Shown here one piece after another: positions 35,333-43,719 of a stretch of DNA of 64,000 nt. The position numbers and the translations under genes were made by a program. Source of the stretch: JBNKEI01 sp050288705 (GTDB taxonomy: Bacteria > Myxococcota > Myxococcia > Myxococcales > UBA5297); NCBI GenBank assembly GCA_050288705.1, contig JBNKEI010000033.1, positions 27,343 to 91,342 of the forward strand, given 5' to 3'. The stretch's first letter is position 1, and each line of letters begins with the position of its first letter. Below the pieces are notes generated by a model. It was not told where the DNA came from. It ran no database searches and worked only from the letters and a program-made list of their open reading frames with translations.

Positions 35333-36361
35333 TTACCCTAATTCTTCTTTTAATTCCTGATAGAACACGGTGGCGGTGCCTGATTTGAGAACCTGCAACG
35401 CCCCAGCGATGTTTGCCAATTGCGCTGCGCTCGAAAGATCGGCGCCCGCAGAAAGAGCCAGAGCTAGGGTAGCCCCCACCGTATCTCCCGCACCAGTTAC
35501 ATCTACCGCTTCTTGATCGCCATGAGCGGGAATAAACTCAATTTCTCCATTCTCTACTACCGCCATCCCGTAGCGCCCACGAGTAACCACCATTGATTGC
35601 CCGTTCATCCGCGATTGCACCACTTGGATAGCTTGTGTAAAACGCTCTTCAGTATCGGCGCGTACTCCTGCCAACGCTGCCAATTCTGGCTCATTTGGCT
35701 TGAGTATGGTTGCTCCCGCAAATTCACCCAGTTGATACCGGCTATCCACGCAAACAGGAATTCCTTCTTTGGCAATGGTCAGTATTTCGGCAATCACTGG
35801 TTTTCCTAACACTCCCGAGCCATAATCAGAAATCAATATTGACTCAGCTTGGCGAGCATATTCGCGCACCATGGCTGCTAATTCGTTTTCTAGTGAGGCC
35901 GGATAGGCTCCTTCACACCCTCGATCCAAGCGCAACATTTGCTGCCGTCGAGTGTTATGTCCACCGGCCAAAATGCGTGTTTTGGTCTCTGTAGGAAGTG
36001 AGGATTCAGGTGAAAGAAGTTCGATACCAGCTTCGCGACACGAACTGCGTAAATGGCCACCCATTTCATCGTTACCAACATAGCCCAGAGCAGTCACTTG
36101 CGCGCCAAGGGCCTTCAAGTTGGCAGCCGCATTGCCCGCTCCACCAAGCTTTACCTCGGAGGATTCGTAGCGAACAATCAGCACCGGGGCCTCCCGAGAA
36201 ACCCTGTCCGATTCACCAAAAATGTAGTGATCGGCTACCAGATCGCCTATTACAAGAATTTTTCGGCCTTTAAACCCTTTTAGAAGAGTCTCTAGTCGAT
36301 AGTCATCGTTTCTTGATTGAACTGTATGCACAAGAGAGATTAAAGGGGGCTTTGGGCTCAA
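35333..36361 (-). CDS. rfaE1: D-glycero-beta-D-manno-heptose-7-phosphate kinase
   Basis: PfkB-type sugar kinase that phosphorylates heptose 7-phosphate at C-1, the step before the adenylyltransferase next to it. The 342-residue protein shows VIGDLVADHYIFGESDRVSR, VKLGGAGNAAANLKALG, ILKPNEPELAALAGV and the catalytic-base motif DVTGAGDTVGATLALAL. The kinase and adenylyltransferase, one fused protein in E. coli HldE, are split here. Divergent from map with only 39 nt between the two start codons. Confidence 0.93.
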   Translation of the reverse strand: MSPKPPLISLVHTVQSRNDDYRLETLLKGFKGRKILVIGDLVADHYIFGESDRVSREAPVLIVRYESSEVKLGGAGNAAANLKALGAQVTALGYVGNDEMGGHLRSSCREAGIELLSPESSLPTETKTRILAGGHNTRRQQMLRLDRGCEGAYPASLENELAAMVREYARQAESILISDYGSGVLGKPVIAEILTIAKEGIPVCVDSRYQLGEFAGATILKPNEPELAALAGVRADTEERFTQAIQVVQSRMNGQSMVVTRGRYGMAVVENGEIEFIPAHGDQEAVDVTGAGDTVGATLALALSAGADLSSAAQLANIAGALQVLKSGTATVFYQELKEELG

Positions 36362-36400
36362 GAGTCAACCACGCTCTTTCTTTAAGTTAGGTTTTTATCA

Positions 36401-37414
36401 ATGACTTCTCACCGATTTCTTTCTTGCCCCCCTTCACGCCTACCTGGCCCCAATGAGCCGTGCTGGTGTGGAAGTGGAAAAAAGTATAAACGCTGCCATT
36501 CTTCCCAGGATCAGGAATCTTCGCGAAAGCGTACTAAAGCCATTTTTAGACACAAGCCAGTACAGCCTGGAGTGGTAAGCCCACGAAGAAAAGTTCCTGA
36601 ACATATCCCTATGCCTGATTACGCAAAAAGCGGTAGTCCTAGTGACTCTCCTGTCGACGAAAAAATGTCGGGAGAGCGACTAGACCGCATGCGCCGCGCA
36701 TGCAAAGCTGCCGCTATGGTGCTGCAAACAGTTGGCTCTCAAGTTTGTCCGGGAATATCTACCGATGCGCTTGATGCCTATGCCCACCAGGAATACATCC
36801 GCTTGGGAGGGTACCCAAGCACTCTCAACTACCACGGATTCCCCAAATCAATTTGCACCTCGGTAAACGAAGTGATTTGCCACGGAATACCCGACAGCCG
36901 TCCTTTGGAAGAAGGCGATATTGTCAATCTGGATATCTCCATTTTTCTGGAAGGCATGCATGGCGATTGTTCGGCCACCTTTTTGGTCGGTCAAGTAGAT
37001 GAAGAGTCTAAATGTTTAGCCCGAGTGACTAAAGAATGCATGATGCTCGGCATCGAGGCGATAAAACCCGGACGCCCTATTAAGGATATTGGTAGGGTTA
37101 TTGAAGCGCACGCTTCTCGACATGGGTACGGCGTAGTACGCGCTTATTGTGGTCATGGAATTGGTGAGAAATTCCATACTTCCATCCAGATACCTCATCA
37201 TCTCGATGAAACTGCTACTCAAAAAATGCTGCCTGGCATGGTCTTTACCGTAGAACCGATGATTACCGCAGGCACCTGGGAATCGCGAGTTTGGAAAGAC
37301 GGTTGGACAGCGGTCACTGCTGATGGGAAGCGGACTGCTCAGTTCGAACATACCGTCCTAGTTACCGACCAAGGGGCGGAAATTCTGACTATTCCTTCCG
37401 GCTCCTCACCATAA
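36401..37414 (+). CDS. map: Methionine aminopeptidase type I with N-terminal SEC-C motif
   Basis: Removes the initiator methionine from nascent proteins. The 337-residue protein has an N-terminal SEC-C zinc motif (PNEPCWCGSGKKYKRCH, residues 17-33), a basic linker, and a type I catalytic domain from about 85. Metal ligands are D178, D189, H252, E285 and E316. SEC-C-tagged forms are known in several phyla and the motif is thought to help ribosome docking. Monocistronic-looking; the short divergent gap must hold promoters for both directions. Confidence 0.93.
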   Translation: MTSHRFLSCPPSRLPGPNEPCWCGSGKKYKRCHSSQDQESSRKRTKAIFRHKPVQPGVVSPRRKVPEHIPMPDYAKSGSPSDSPVDEKMSGERLDRMRRACKAAAMVLQTVGSQVCPGISTDALDAYAHQEYIRLGGYPSTLNYHGFPKSICTSVNEVICHGIPDSRPLEEGDIVNLDISIFLEGMHGDCSATFLVGQVDEESKCLARVTKECMMLGIEAIKPGRPIKDIGRVIEAHASRHGYGVVRAYCGHGIGEKFHTSIQIPHHLDETATQKMLPGMVFTVEPMITAGTWESRVWKDGWTAVTADGKRTAQFEHTVLVTDQGAEILTIPSGSSP

Positions 37415-37477
37415 GCTTATTCAAAATAGCCAAATGCAAAACCCGCCGGCAAATGGGGTTTGGGACGAGAGCCCCGA

Positions 37478-37552
37478 CTAGGGCGTGTCCCTATATCCGG
37501 CACCACGCACCCGGCACCACGCCCTCCGTCATTCCCGCGAAAGCGGGAATCC
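37478..37552 (+). repeat. Palindromic repeat, left end of second locus
   Basis: Reads CTAGGGCGTGTCCC, then GGCACCACGC-type short repeats, then the palindrome ATTCCCGCGAAAGCGGGAAT (37531-37550). It is the reverse-complement relative of the repeat at 29930-29994. Confidence 0.85.
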
Positions 37553-37735
37553 AGGGGGCGCCACAGTCGAACGACCAGCTTGCATTCCGATCTGACCTTT
37601 GGTTTAGGCTTTGGATGGCGTTACGATTGTCGTTGGACGAGAGTAAGTAGTCTCAGATTCTTGGTTTCTTGAAATCGCGTCGTAGGCCAGGAAGGCTCTT
37701 TCGGAGACCGGAATTTCATGGAGGCGTTGGATGGG

Positions 37736-37838
37736 CTGACCTTTGGCCCCAAATCATCGATTGACAAAGTCGTGCCCACTGGATTCCCGCTTTCGCGGGA
37801 ATGACGGAGCGGCGATGTCGGATATAGGGGCATACCCT
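37736..37838 (-). repeat. Palindromic repeat, right end of second locus
   Basis: Almost exact reverse complement of 29535-29637, including the GIY-YIG 3' end and the palindrome ATTCCCGCTTTCGCGGGAAT. The two copies are about 8 kb apart in opposite orientation, so they could mediate inversion of the segment carrying the pom, heptose and map genes. Confidence 0.85.
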
Positions 37839-37941
37839 AGAGCGACGGCGAGCTTTGCTCGCCCAAAGCGGAAAAACTGGGGTTTTGCAATTGCCTCAAA
37901 AGATACTCCCCAACCATGCTTTAGAATGCCAACTTGTCCCC

Positions 37942-38979
37942 ATGAGCATTCCTCGGGCCCTCCAAATCACTGCCGCTATTCTAATTTTGGCGGGCCTGGT
38001 TTGGGGAGTAGTTAATGCGCCCTTTGCGCTGGGCCTGACTTATGGGTCGGCTATTTTGGCCATGGCCATTGACCGCGGAGTGCAATGTCTTGGCAGAAAG
38101 GGTGTACCTAGGACCGCGGGAATTGCTTTGCTACTTTCTATTATCCTTTTGCTGGTCGCCGGAATTTTGGCCCTCGCCGGCCCCATCTTAATTTCTCAAA
38201 TCCGTTACTTCATTGCATTCGTGCCTCAAGCCATCGACCGGCTTCAGGATACCCCCTGGTTCGAAAGAGTAGCCCGAGAAATTGATCTTGCTGACCAATT
38301 ACAACGCTTGAAGCAGCAGATTCCTACCATTTTGACCCGCACCATAGATGCGGCGTTGGGTGCAGCGTTTCAGGTGCTTTCCTGGATTTTGTTTGCAGTA
38401 ACCGTATTCTTTCTAACTGTTTTCATGTTGGTTTTTGGCCGTAAGTTTCTCCAAAGAGTTTTGGAGCAGTTGCTACCCCAAAGTAAGAAACGTTATCAAC
38501 AAGTACTACATAATATCTATCGTAGTGTTGGTGGATACATATTTGGTTTGGGATTAGTAGTTTTGTTAAATGCTACTGCTACAACTACTTTCTTGGCGAT
38601 AATGGGCATACCTCTTTTCTTGCTACTAGGGTTGTTGAGTGGGTTCTCTACAATCATTCCTATTGCAGGTCCTACTTTTACCGCACTAGTGGTTTCATTA
38701 ATTGCTTTGACAGAAAGCGGTTGGCCCAAAGCACTGGGAGTCATTATATTTCTGGTCATTTACCAGCAATTTGAAAACCAAGTTATTGGTCCTTTGATTT
38801 ACCGAAAAACCGCACGTATAAATCCTTTAGCTTTGGTAGTAGGGCTTTTATTTCTTTCTGAACTTTTTGGATTTGCAGGAGCGGTTCTTTCTGTTCCCAC
38901 CATGGCGATTCTCCAGGTTCTTTATCTGGAGATAATCCATTCAATAAAGCCTGCAGTTTCTACCGACCAGTCGAATTAA
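37942..38979 (+). CDS. AI-2E-family inner-membrane permease
   Basis: A membrane protein of about 345 residues with hydrophobic segments spread through the chain (near residues 6-40, 60-85, 140-175, 205-275 and 280-325) and the family region FSTIIPIAGPTFTALVVSLI and QQFENQVIGPLIY. Members of the family (TqsA, PerM and Na+/H+ antiporter-like proteins) have different transport roles, so the substrate is unknown. The frame is open to a TTG at 37855, which would overlap the repeat unit; the ATG at 37942 gives the family-like start and is preferred, though it has no clear ribosome site. Confidence 0.85.
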   Translation: MSIPRALQITAAILILAGLVWGVVNAPFALGLTYGSAILAMAIDRGVQCLGRKGVPRTAGIALLLSIILLLVAGILALAGPILISQIRYFIAFVPQAIDRLQDTPWFERVAREIDLADQLQRLKQQIPTILTRTIDAALGAAFQVLSWILFAVTVFFLTVFMLVFGRKFLQRVLEQLLPQSKKRYQQVLHNIYRSVGGYIFGLGLVVLLNATATTTFLAIMGIPLFLLLGLLSGFSTIIPIAGPTFTALVVSLIALTESGWPKALGVIIFLVIYQQFENQVIGPLIYRKTARINPLALVVGLLFLSELFGFAGAVLSVPTMAILQVLYLEIIHSIKPAVSTDQSN

Positions 38980-39081
38980 TTGGCGGCCAACATCGCCGGG
39001 TAATTCTTGCCGATCAGAAAAACTTTCTCTGTCAATAAAATGAAAAGAAAGGCCCAATGTCAATTGTTTGGCAGGTTGCTA

Positions 39082-39183
39082 TCCTAATCCTGACCCTCTC
39101 TCTAGGGGAAATTAGAGAGATACTTCTTCCCAATGGGAACCTTACATTCCCTCTCCCTCTGGGAGAGGGTTAGGGTGAGGGAT
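39082..39183. repeat. Palindromic repeat of the CCCTCTCCC/GGGAGAGGG type
   Basis: A perfect inverted repeat CCCTCTCCC-TCT-GGGAGAGGG (39149-39169) followed by GTTAGGGTGAGGGAT, with an imperfect partner ATCCTGACCCTCTCTC about 55 nt earlier. This type of repeat is widespread in intergenic DNA. It lies between the convergence-free permease and flgD genes and may also act as a weak transcriptional stop. Confidence 0.7.
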
Positions 39184-39252
39184 TCGGCCCAGGTTTTGAA
39201 AGGGTTTCGAATAGATTTGAATTCCAAGCCGACTTAAATTAGGGAGAACCCA

Positions 39253-39939
39253 ATGGCATTGTCTGCTCTTTCTTCGACTTCATCTAGCTCCGACATATCC
39301 AATGCCAGTGCGGCAATGGGCTCCAATAATCTTGGCAAAGACCAATTTGTTAAATTATTAATGGCCCAATTAAGCAATCAAGACCCCACTAATCCAGTGG
39401 ACAATCAAGCTTTTGTTGCTCAATTAGCTCAATTTGCCACCTTAGAACAATTAGCATCGGCCAATCGTTCCCTAGATTCTCTTCTAATAGCGCAGAACAC
39501 CGCTAATCAGAACGCATTGGTCTCGTTAGTAGGAAAAGATGCTTTATTAAATAATGACCAGATTAACTTGGAAGGCACCGCAGAGGAACAATCAATTCTT
39601 GGCCAACTCTCTCTTCCCGCGGATGAAGTTGTTGCTACCATCACTGACAGCCAAGGAAAAACCGTGCGTACCCTCCGGGCAGGGCCTTTTGCGGCCGGCA
39701 ATATACAAATGACTTGGGACGGCTTGGACGATCAAGGTACGCCCCTACCTCCTGGTGAATACCACTCACAGTTAACCGGGTCCAAAAAGAAAGGTAACGA
39801 AGTAATCAATATACCAGTAAAGCAGCTCTACCGGCATCGAATCACCGGTATTTCATTTCTAGAGGGCCACCCGGAGCTAATGGTAGGCACTAGACGTATT
39901 CAACTATCTGATTTAGCGGAAGTGGTTCAGCCCAGCTAA
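39253..39939 (+). CDS. flgD: Flagellar hook-capping protein FlgD
   Basis: Scaffold for hook polymerisation, exported through the flagellar type III apparatus. The 228-residue protein has the FlgD N-terminal signature LGKDQFVKLLMAQLSNQDPT and NQAFVAQLAQFATLEQL, then a FLGDlike Ig domain with QGKTVRTLRAGPFAAGNIQM and TWDGLDDQGTPLPPGEY. GGGAG lies 7-8 bases upstream of the ATG. It is followed 53 nt later by flgE. No other flagellar gene is in the window. Confidence 0.93.
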   Translation: MALSALSSTSSSSDISNASAAMGSNNLGKDQFVKLLMAQLSNQDPTNPVDNQAFVAQLAQFATLEQLASANRSLDSLLIAQNTANQNALVSLVGKDALLNNDQINLEGTAEEQSILGQLSLPADEVVATITDSQGKTVRTLRAGPFAAGNIQMTWDGLDDQGTPLPPGEYHSQLTGSKKKGNEVINIPVKQLYRHRITGISFLEGHPELMVGTRRIQLSDLAEVVQPS

Positions 39940-39992
39940 TTTCCATTTCCCCCAATACTTCTTCCCCTACTTCTCTTACGCAAGGAGCTACC

Positions 39993-41279
39993 ATGAGTCT
40001 ATCCACCGCACTTTTTTCCGGCGCTACCGGCCTAGAATCCAGCAGCCTCGATCTTTCGGTAATTGGTGACAATATTGCTAACGCCAACACCGTGGGATTT
40101 AAAAGCAGTCGAGCCACTTTCGAAGACGCCTTAGCGCAAAATCTGAACTCCAATTCCGGGCAGCGTGGCCTAGGCACCAAGCTGCAAACCGTGCAGCGTA
40201 TGGTCACTCAGGGAAGCTTAACCAACACTGGTTTAGCCACTGATTTAGCTATTGATGGTCCTGGTCTATTTGTAGTACATGGTTCCCACTCTGGCCACCA
40301 AGGAAGCTTTTATACCCGCGCTGGTCAGTTCACTCTTGATTCTAACGGGTATCTAGTCAACCTGGACGGTCTGCGCGTACAAGGATACCCGGCAAATTCT
40401 ACCGGCGCTATTCAACCGAATTTGGGCGACTTATTAGTAGGCGAAGCCACCACTCAGCCTCAGCCAACATCAACTATTCAGCTACGCGCTAATTTGCAAT
40501 CCGACGCCGAAATTCCTACCGTTCCTTTTGACCTAAACGACGCCGCGGCGACTTCTAATTTTTCGGTGGCTTCCACTGCTTACGATTCGTTAGGAAACGC
40601 TCATCAGATTTCCATTTATTTTCGCCGCAATGGCCCCGGAACCTGGGAGTTTCATGCCGCAACTGACGGAGGAGGTGTTCAGGGCGGAATGCCGGGGATG
40701 CCCATGGAAATTGCTTCCGGCTCACTTTCTTTCGACGAGCAAGGAAGATTAATGGACCAGAACCAAAACACTAGTTTCAATCCCCAAGGAGCAGTTAGTC
40801 CCCAATCGCTCTCTTTTTCCTTTGGCTCGGGAACTAGCACTGGAGGAAGCGGTTTGGACGGCATTACTCAGTTTGCCAACGCTTCCTCCATCTCTTTTGT
40901 AAATCAGAACGGATATGGCTCCGGGGAGCTTTCGAGCATATCTATCGACACGCAAGGAATTGTAACCGGAGCGTTTTCCAATGGCCTCACTCGTTCTTTG
41001 GGACAAGTAGCCATTGCCGATTTTTCCGCAACCGACAAACTGACACGTATGGGCGGCAATCTTCTTATGCAAACCCCTGCCTCTGGCGACCCCGCCATTG
41101 GCGCGGCCGGGGAAGGTGCCCGAGGCGCCATTGTTGCTGGAGCACTGGAGCAATCGAATGTAGATTTAGCCAGCGAGTTTATTCGTATGATTACTGCTCA
41201 GCGAAATTTTCAGGCCAACTCCAAAACAGTTACCACTGCTGACCAGCTTCTTGCCGAGTTAATGTCTATCAAGCGGTAG
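39993..41279 (+). CDS. flgE: Flagellar hook protein FlgE
   Basis: Structural subunit of the flagellar hook. The 428-residue protein has the rod/hook N-terminal motif SLDLSVIGDNIANANTVGFK, the FlgE/F/G core (LAIDGPGLFVV, RAGQFTLDSNGYLVN), a hook-specific middle domain (about 150-300) and the C-terminal motif SNVDLASEFIRMITAQRNFQ. AAGGAG lies six bases before the ATG. Downstream of flgD in an isolated two-gene unit. Confidence 0.93.
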   Translation: MSLSTALFSGATGLESSSLDLSVIGDNIANANTVGFKSSRATFEDALAQNLNSNSGQRGLGTKLQTVQRMVTQGSLTNTGLATDLAIDGPGLFVVHGSHSGHQGSFYTRAGQFTLDSNGYLVNLDGLRVQGYPANSTGAIQPNLGDLLVGEATTQPQPTSTIQLRANLQSDAEIPTVPFDLNDAAATSNFSVASTAYDSLGNAHQISIYFRRNGPGTWEFHAATDGGGVQGGMPGMPMEIASGSLSFDEQGRLMDQNQNTSFNPQGAVSPQSLSFSFGSGTSTGGSGLDGITQFANASSISFVNQNGYGSGELSSISIDTQGIVTGAFSNGLTRSLGQVAIADFSATDKLTRMGGNLLMQTPASGDPAIGAAGEGARGAIVAGALEQSNVDLASEFIRMITAQRNFQANSKTVTTADQLLAELMSIKR

Positions 41280-41730
41280 TTTTGCCTCGTTAACCAGATT
41301 CTACCCACCCCTACCCAGCGCCGGATAGAAAACCGAAGACAAGAAAAATGCATTTTTTCCGAGAATTCGCGCTTTTTATCAGAAATGCATATCTAGGCAC
41401 TAAGCATGCAATGACTTTTTTTGTCTTTTAAAAACAGAATAACTAGTGAGTTGAGGAGCCGGCTTTTTTTAATCAGCTTGTTACTACAGCGGTGCTCCTC
41501 GTTACCAACTTTTATAAAAAAAGGAGGGAGGCCATGCCTTCACCGTAAATCTTAATATGCTGATCGGCCACCCTGTCTCGTTATAGGCGAGCGATTCCCA
41601 CCTTAGAAAGAAGGTTTTTCGATCGTACGCCAATTTATATTTAATAAAATTGAATAACGCGCCGAGAAAGAAAATGGGATTCATTGTTGGAGTAATGGTT
41701 ACATAGCGGTTTTCCATTTGGGAGAAATAA
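41280..41730. other. Intergenic region upstream of the RTX lipoprotein genes
   Basis: A 451-nt AT-rich stretch. It contains an inverted repeat GAGGAGC (41453-41459) and GCTCCTC (41494-41500) with a 34-nt loop, several ATGCAT-type palindromes near 41350-41410, and a run TTTATATTTAATAAAAT (41633-41649) that could include a -10 region for the downstream gene. No protein, known riboswitch or tRNA was recognised. A short minus-strand frame (41502-41744) has no coding character. Confidence 0.5.
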
Positions 41731-43590
41731 ATGCGCAGATACATTTCTGGGTATGCCCCGCTAGGCGGTCTTTTGGCATTAGCCCTGGTATTTTCCGGAT
41801 GTAACGGAGGAGGAGAAGAAGAATACGAAATTCCAGTAATGGCTCCCGATCCATTAGCTGCCGATTATCCTGGTCTCGATGAGTTATCGCGGCCTATTAC
41901 CGCATTGTCCGCTGCTTGTACTTGGGCCTCCACGGGGTCAGGAACAGTAACGATTACTGTTGATGATGGGGAAACCGCCATAGTAAGCAGAAATACCGCC
42001 GGCACAATTTTTGTAAACAGTCAGACTTGTACTGGCTCGGGCACTACCGCAACCAGCAGCAATACTAAAATTATTAATATTTCTTCCCAAGCAGCTAACG
42101 AAAGCGAAACTGTAATCATTGATTACTCCTTTGGAACCTTTGGTCTGGGTACTACTACCGCCGGTACTACTGGTATTCGCATTGATTTAGGAACTAGTGG
42201 AACTGATGCGGTTAAAATACGTGGTAGTGAAAATGCCGATAATTATTCCTTGGGCAAAGATACTTATTACTACATTGCGGCAAATACTGACAGCTATCCC
42301 GATGTTGTCATGCTTAATACCCCAGACACCATTGTGATCAGTGCTGGCCCGGGCGCTGACCGGGTTTATGCGGGCGGTGGTTATGGAACCGGCAATGCGG
42401 TAGACATGACCCTCACCATTTATGGTGGTGAAGGAAATGACACCCTTACTGGCGGTACTGCCGCAGATACCATAAAGGGCGGCACTGGTAATGATTTGAT
42501 TACCGGCAGCACTGGCGATGATTCGCTATACGGTGAAGGCGGAAACGACACTTTTGGCGAAGGAAGCTCTAATAGCGGGACTGACTATTTCTCTGGCGGC
42601 GATGATACCGATACGGTTGATTACTCTTCCCGCACCCTCGCGCTAACCATATCGATAACCGGTACTGGCGCATCTGGTGTTTCCGGAGAAAACGACAATA
42701 TTCAGACTAACGTAGAAAACGTCAAAGGCGGAAGCGCTGCCGATGTAATCACTGGAAGCAGCTCAGCAAATACAATTTATGGTTACGCAGGAAACGACAC
42801 CATATACGGCAAAGCAGGAGACGACAGTCTTTATGGTGGCGATGGCAATGATACTTTTTATGAAGACGGCACTGAACCTAATGGTTCTGACGTGATTAGT
42901 GGCGACGGCGGCACTAGCGACTTAGTGGACTACACTTCGCGAACGGGAGCACTAACTATCACCATTAACAACACTGCGAACGACGGTGAATCCGGCGAGA
43001 ATGACAACATCATGACCACGGTAGAGCACGTAAAAGGATCTACTGTTGGTGACACCATCACTGGAAGCAGCTCCGACAACACCATCTGGGGTTACGCAGG
43101 CAATGACACCATCGACACGGGTTCCGGTGCGGACGTTATCTATGGCGGCTTAGGCGATGATGTTCTGACTGGCGGATCCGGCGATGATACCTTCTACGAA
43201 GAAGGCTCGGGAACCAATGGCGCTGATACCTTTAACGGTGGAACTGGTGTCGATACGGTGGACTACACTTCGCGTACTGCGGCAGTAACGGTAACCATGG
43301 ACGGCGCAGCAGCTAACGACGGTGAAAGCTCCGAGACCGATGATGTAAAGGATGACGTAGAGCGACTCAATTGTCCCACTGGCTCTTACGTCTGCACTGT
43401 AACCGGTAATGCCCTGAGAAATGAGATTACTGGCGGCGACGGCGATGATGTCTTAACTGGCGGCGACGGTGATGACATCTTAGACGGCGGCGCTGGCGAC
43501 AATTGGCTCGCTGGCGGTGACGGTGACGGTGATGTCTGCTTTAGTAGTCCCACCGGCACCACAGGCACCGAGACTGGTTGCGAGCTATAG
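41731..43590 (+). CDS. RTX-repeat (haemolysin-type Ca-binding) lipoprotein, copy 1
   Basis: A 619-residue exported lipoprotein. The signal peptide ends in lipobox LVFSGC (Cys24). Residues about 55-230 form a unique N-terminal domain. The rest is a glycine/aspartate-rich array of RTX nonapeptides (GGxGxDxxx, e.g. YGGEGNDTLTGGTAADTIKG), which in the family bind calcium and fold as parallel beta-rolls. The array contains larger units of about 100-110 residues, each with a VDYSSRT/VDYTSRT strand and a GENDNI stretch. GGGAG lies seven bases upstream. Next to a paralogue (about 100 nt away). No type I secretion genes are near, and the lipobox suggests membrane anchoring instead. Role unknown; adhesion or surface-layer functions are possible. 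Confidence 0.88.
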   Translation: MRRYISGYAPLGGLLALALVFSGCNGGGEEEYEIPVMAPDPLAADYPGLDELSRPITALSAACTWASTGSGTVTITVDDGETAIVSRNTAGTIFVNSQTCTGSGTTATSSNTKIINISSQAANESETVIIDYSFGTFGLGTTTAGTTGIRIDLGTSGTDAVKIRGSENADNYSLGKDTYYYIAANTDSYPDVVMLNTPDTIVISAGPGADRVYAGGGYGTGNAVDMTLTIYGGEGNDTLTGGTAADTIKGGTGNDLITGSTGDDSLYGEGGNDTFGEGSSNSGTDYFSGGDDTDTVDYSSRTLALTISITGTGASGVSGENDNIQTNVENVKGGSAADVITGSSSANTIYGYAGNDTIYGKAGDDSLYGGDGNDTFYEDGTEPNGSDVISGDGGTSDLVDYTSRTGALTITINNTANDGESGENDNIMTTVEHVKGSTVGDTITGSSSDNTIWGYAGNDTIDTGSGADVIYGGLGDDVLTGGSGDDTFYEEGSGTNGADTFNGGTGVDTVDYTSRTAAVTVTMDGAAANDGESSETDDVKDDVERLNCPTGSYVCTVTGNALRNEITGGDGDDVLTGGDGDDILDGGAGDNWLAGGDGDGDVCFSSPTGTTGTETGCEL

Positions 43591-43632
43591 CGGAAGTCAA
43601 GCCGCGCAGCACTGCCCCCCCTTGCGCGGCCG

Positions 43633-43652
43633 CCGACGAGATAGCTCGTCGG
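43633..43652 (+). other. Perfect 8-bp hairpin after first RTX gene
   Basis: CCGACGAG-ATAG-CTCGTCGG, a perfect stem with a four-base loop, seven nt before a strong terminator. It could stabilise the 3' end of the first RTX mRNA. Confidence 0.6.
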
Positions 43653-43658
43653 CAATAC

Positions 43659-43695
43659 GCGAGGCCCGCCTCCTAAGGTGGGCTTCGCCTTTTTT
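43659..43695 (+). terminator. Rho-independent terminator between the RTX genes
   Basis: GCGAGGCCCGCC and GGTGGGCTTCGC form a 12-bp stem (two G-T pairs) with loop TCCTAA, followed by CTTTTTT. It lies between copy 1 and copy 2, so copy 2 may need its own promoter or anti-termination. Confidence 0.85.
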
Positions 43696-43719
43696 CAAAC
43701 CTTTGTCTTAGGAGAGAAC

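Larger units (their letters stand above)
37415..37941. other. Gene-poor stretch with deleted GIY-YIG-type repeat unit
   Basis: The gap between map and the permease gene holds two palindromic repeats (37478-37552 and 37736-37838). Between them is about 180 nt with no intact gene. On the plus strand, 37729-37764 still reads GWADLWPQIID followed by stop, the C-terminus of the same kind of GIY-YIG protein found decayed at 29.6-29.9 kb, so this is a more deleted, inverted relative of that locus. Nothing else was recognised. Confidence 0.7.

Noticed and set aside
41502..41744. 80-residue minus-strand frame upstream of the RTX genes
   Set aside because: No ribosome site, no family features, and it runs into the opposite strand's gene start.
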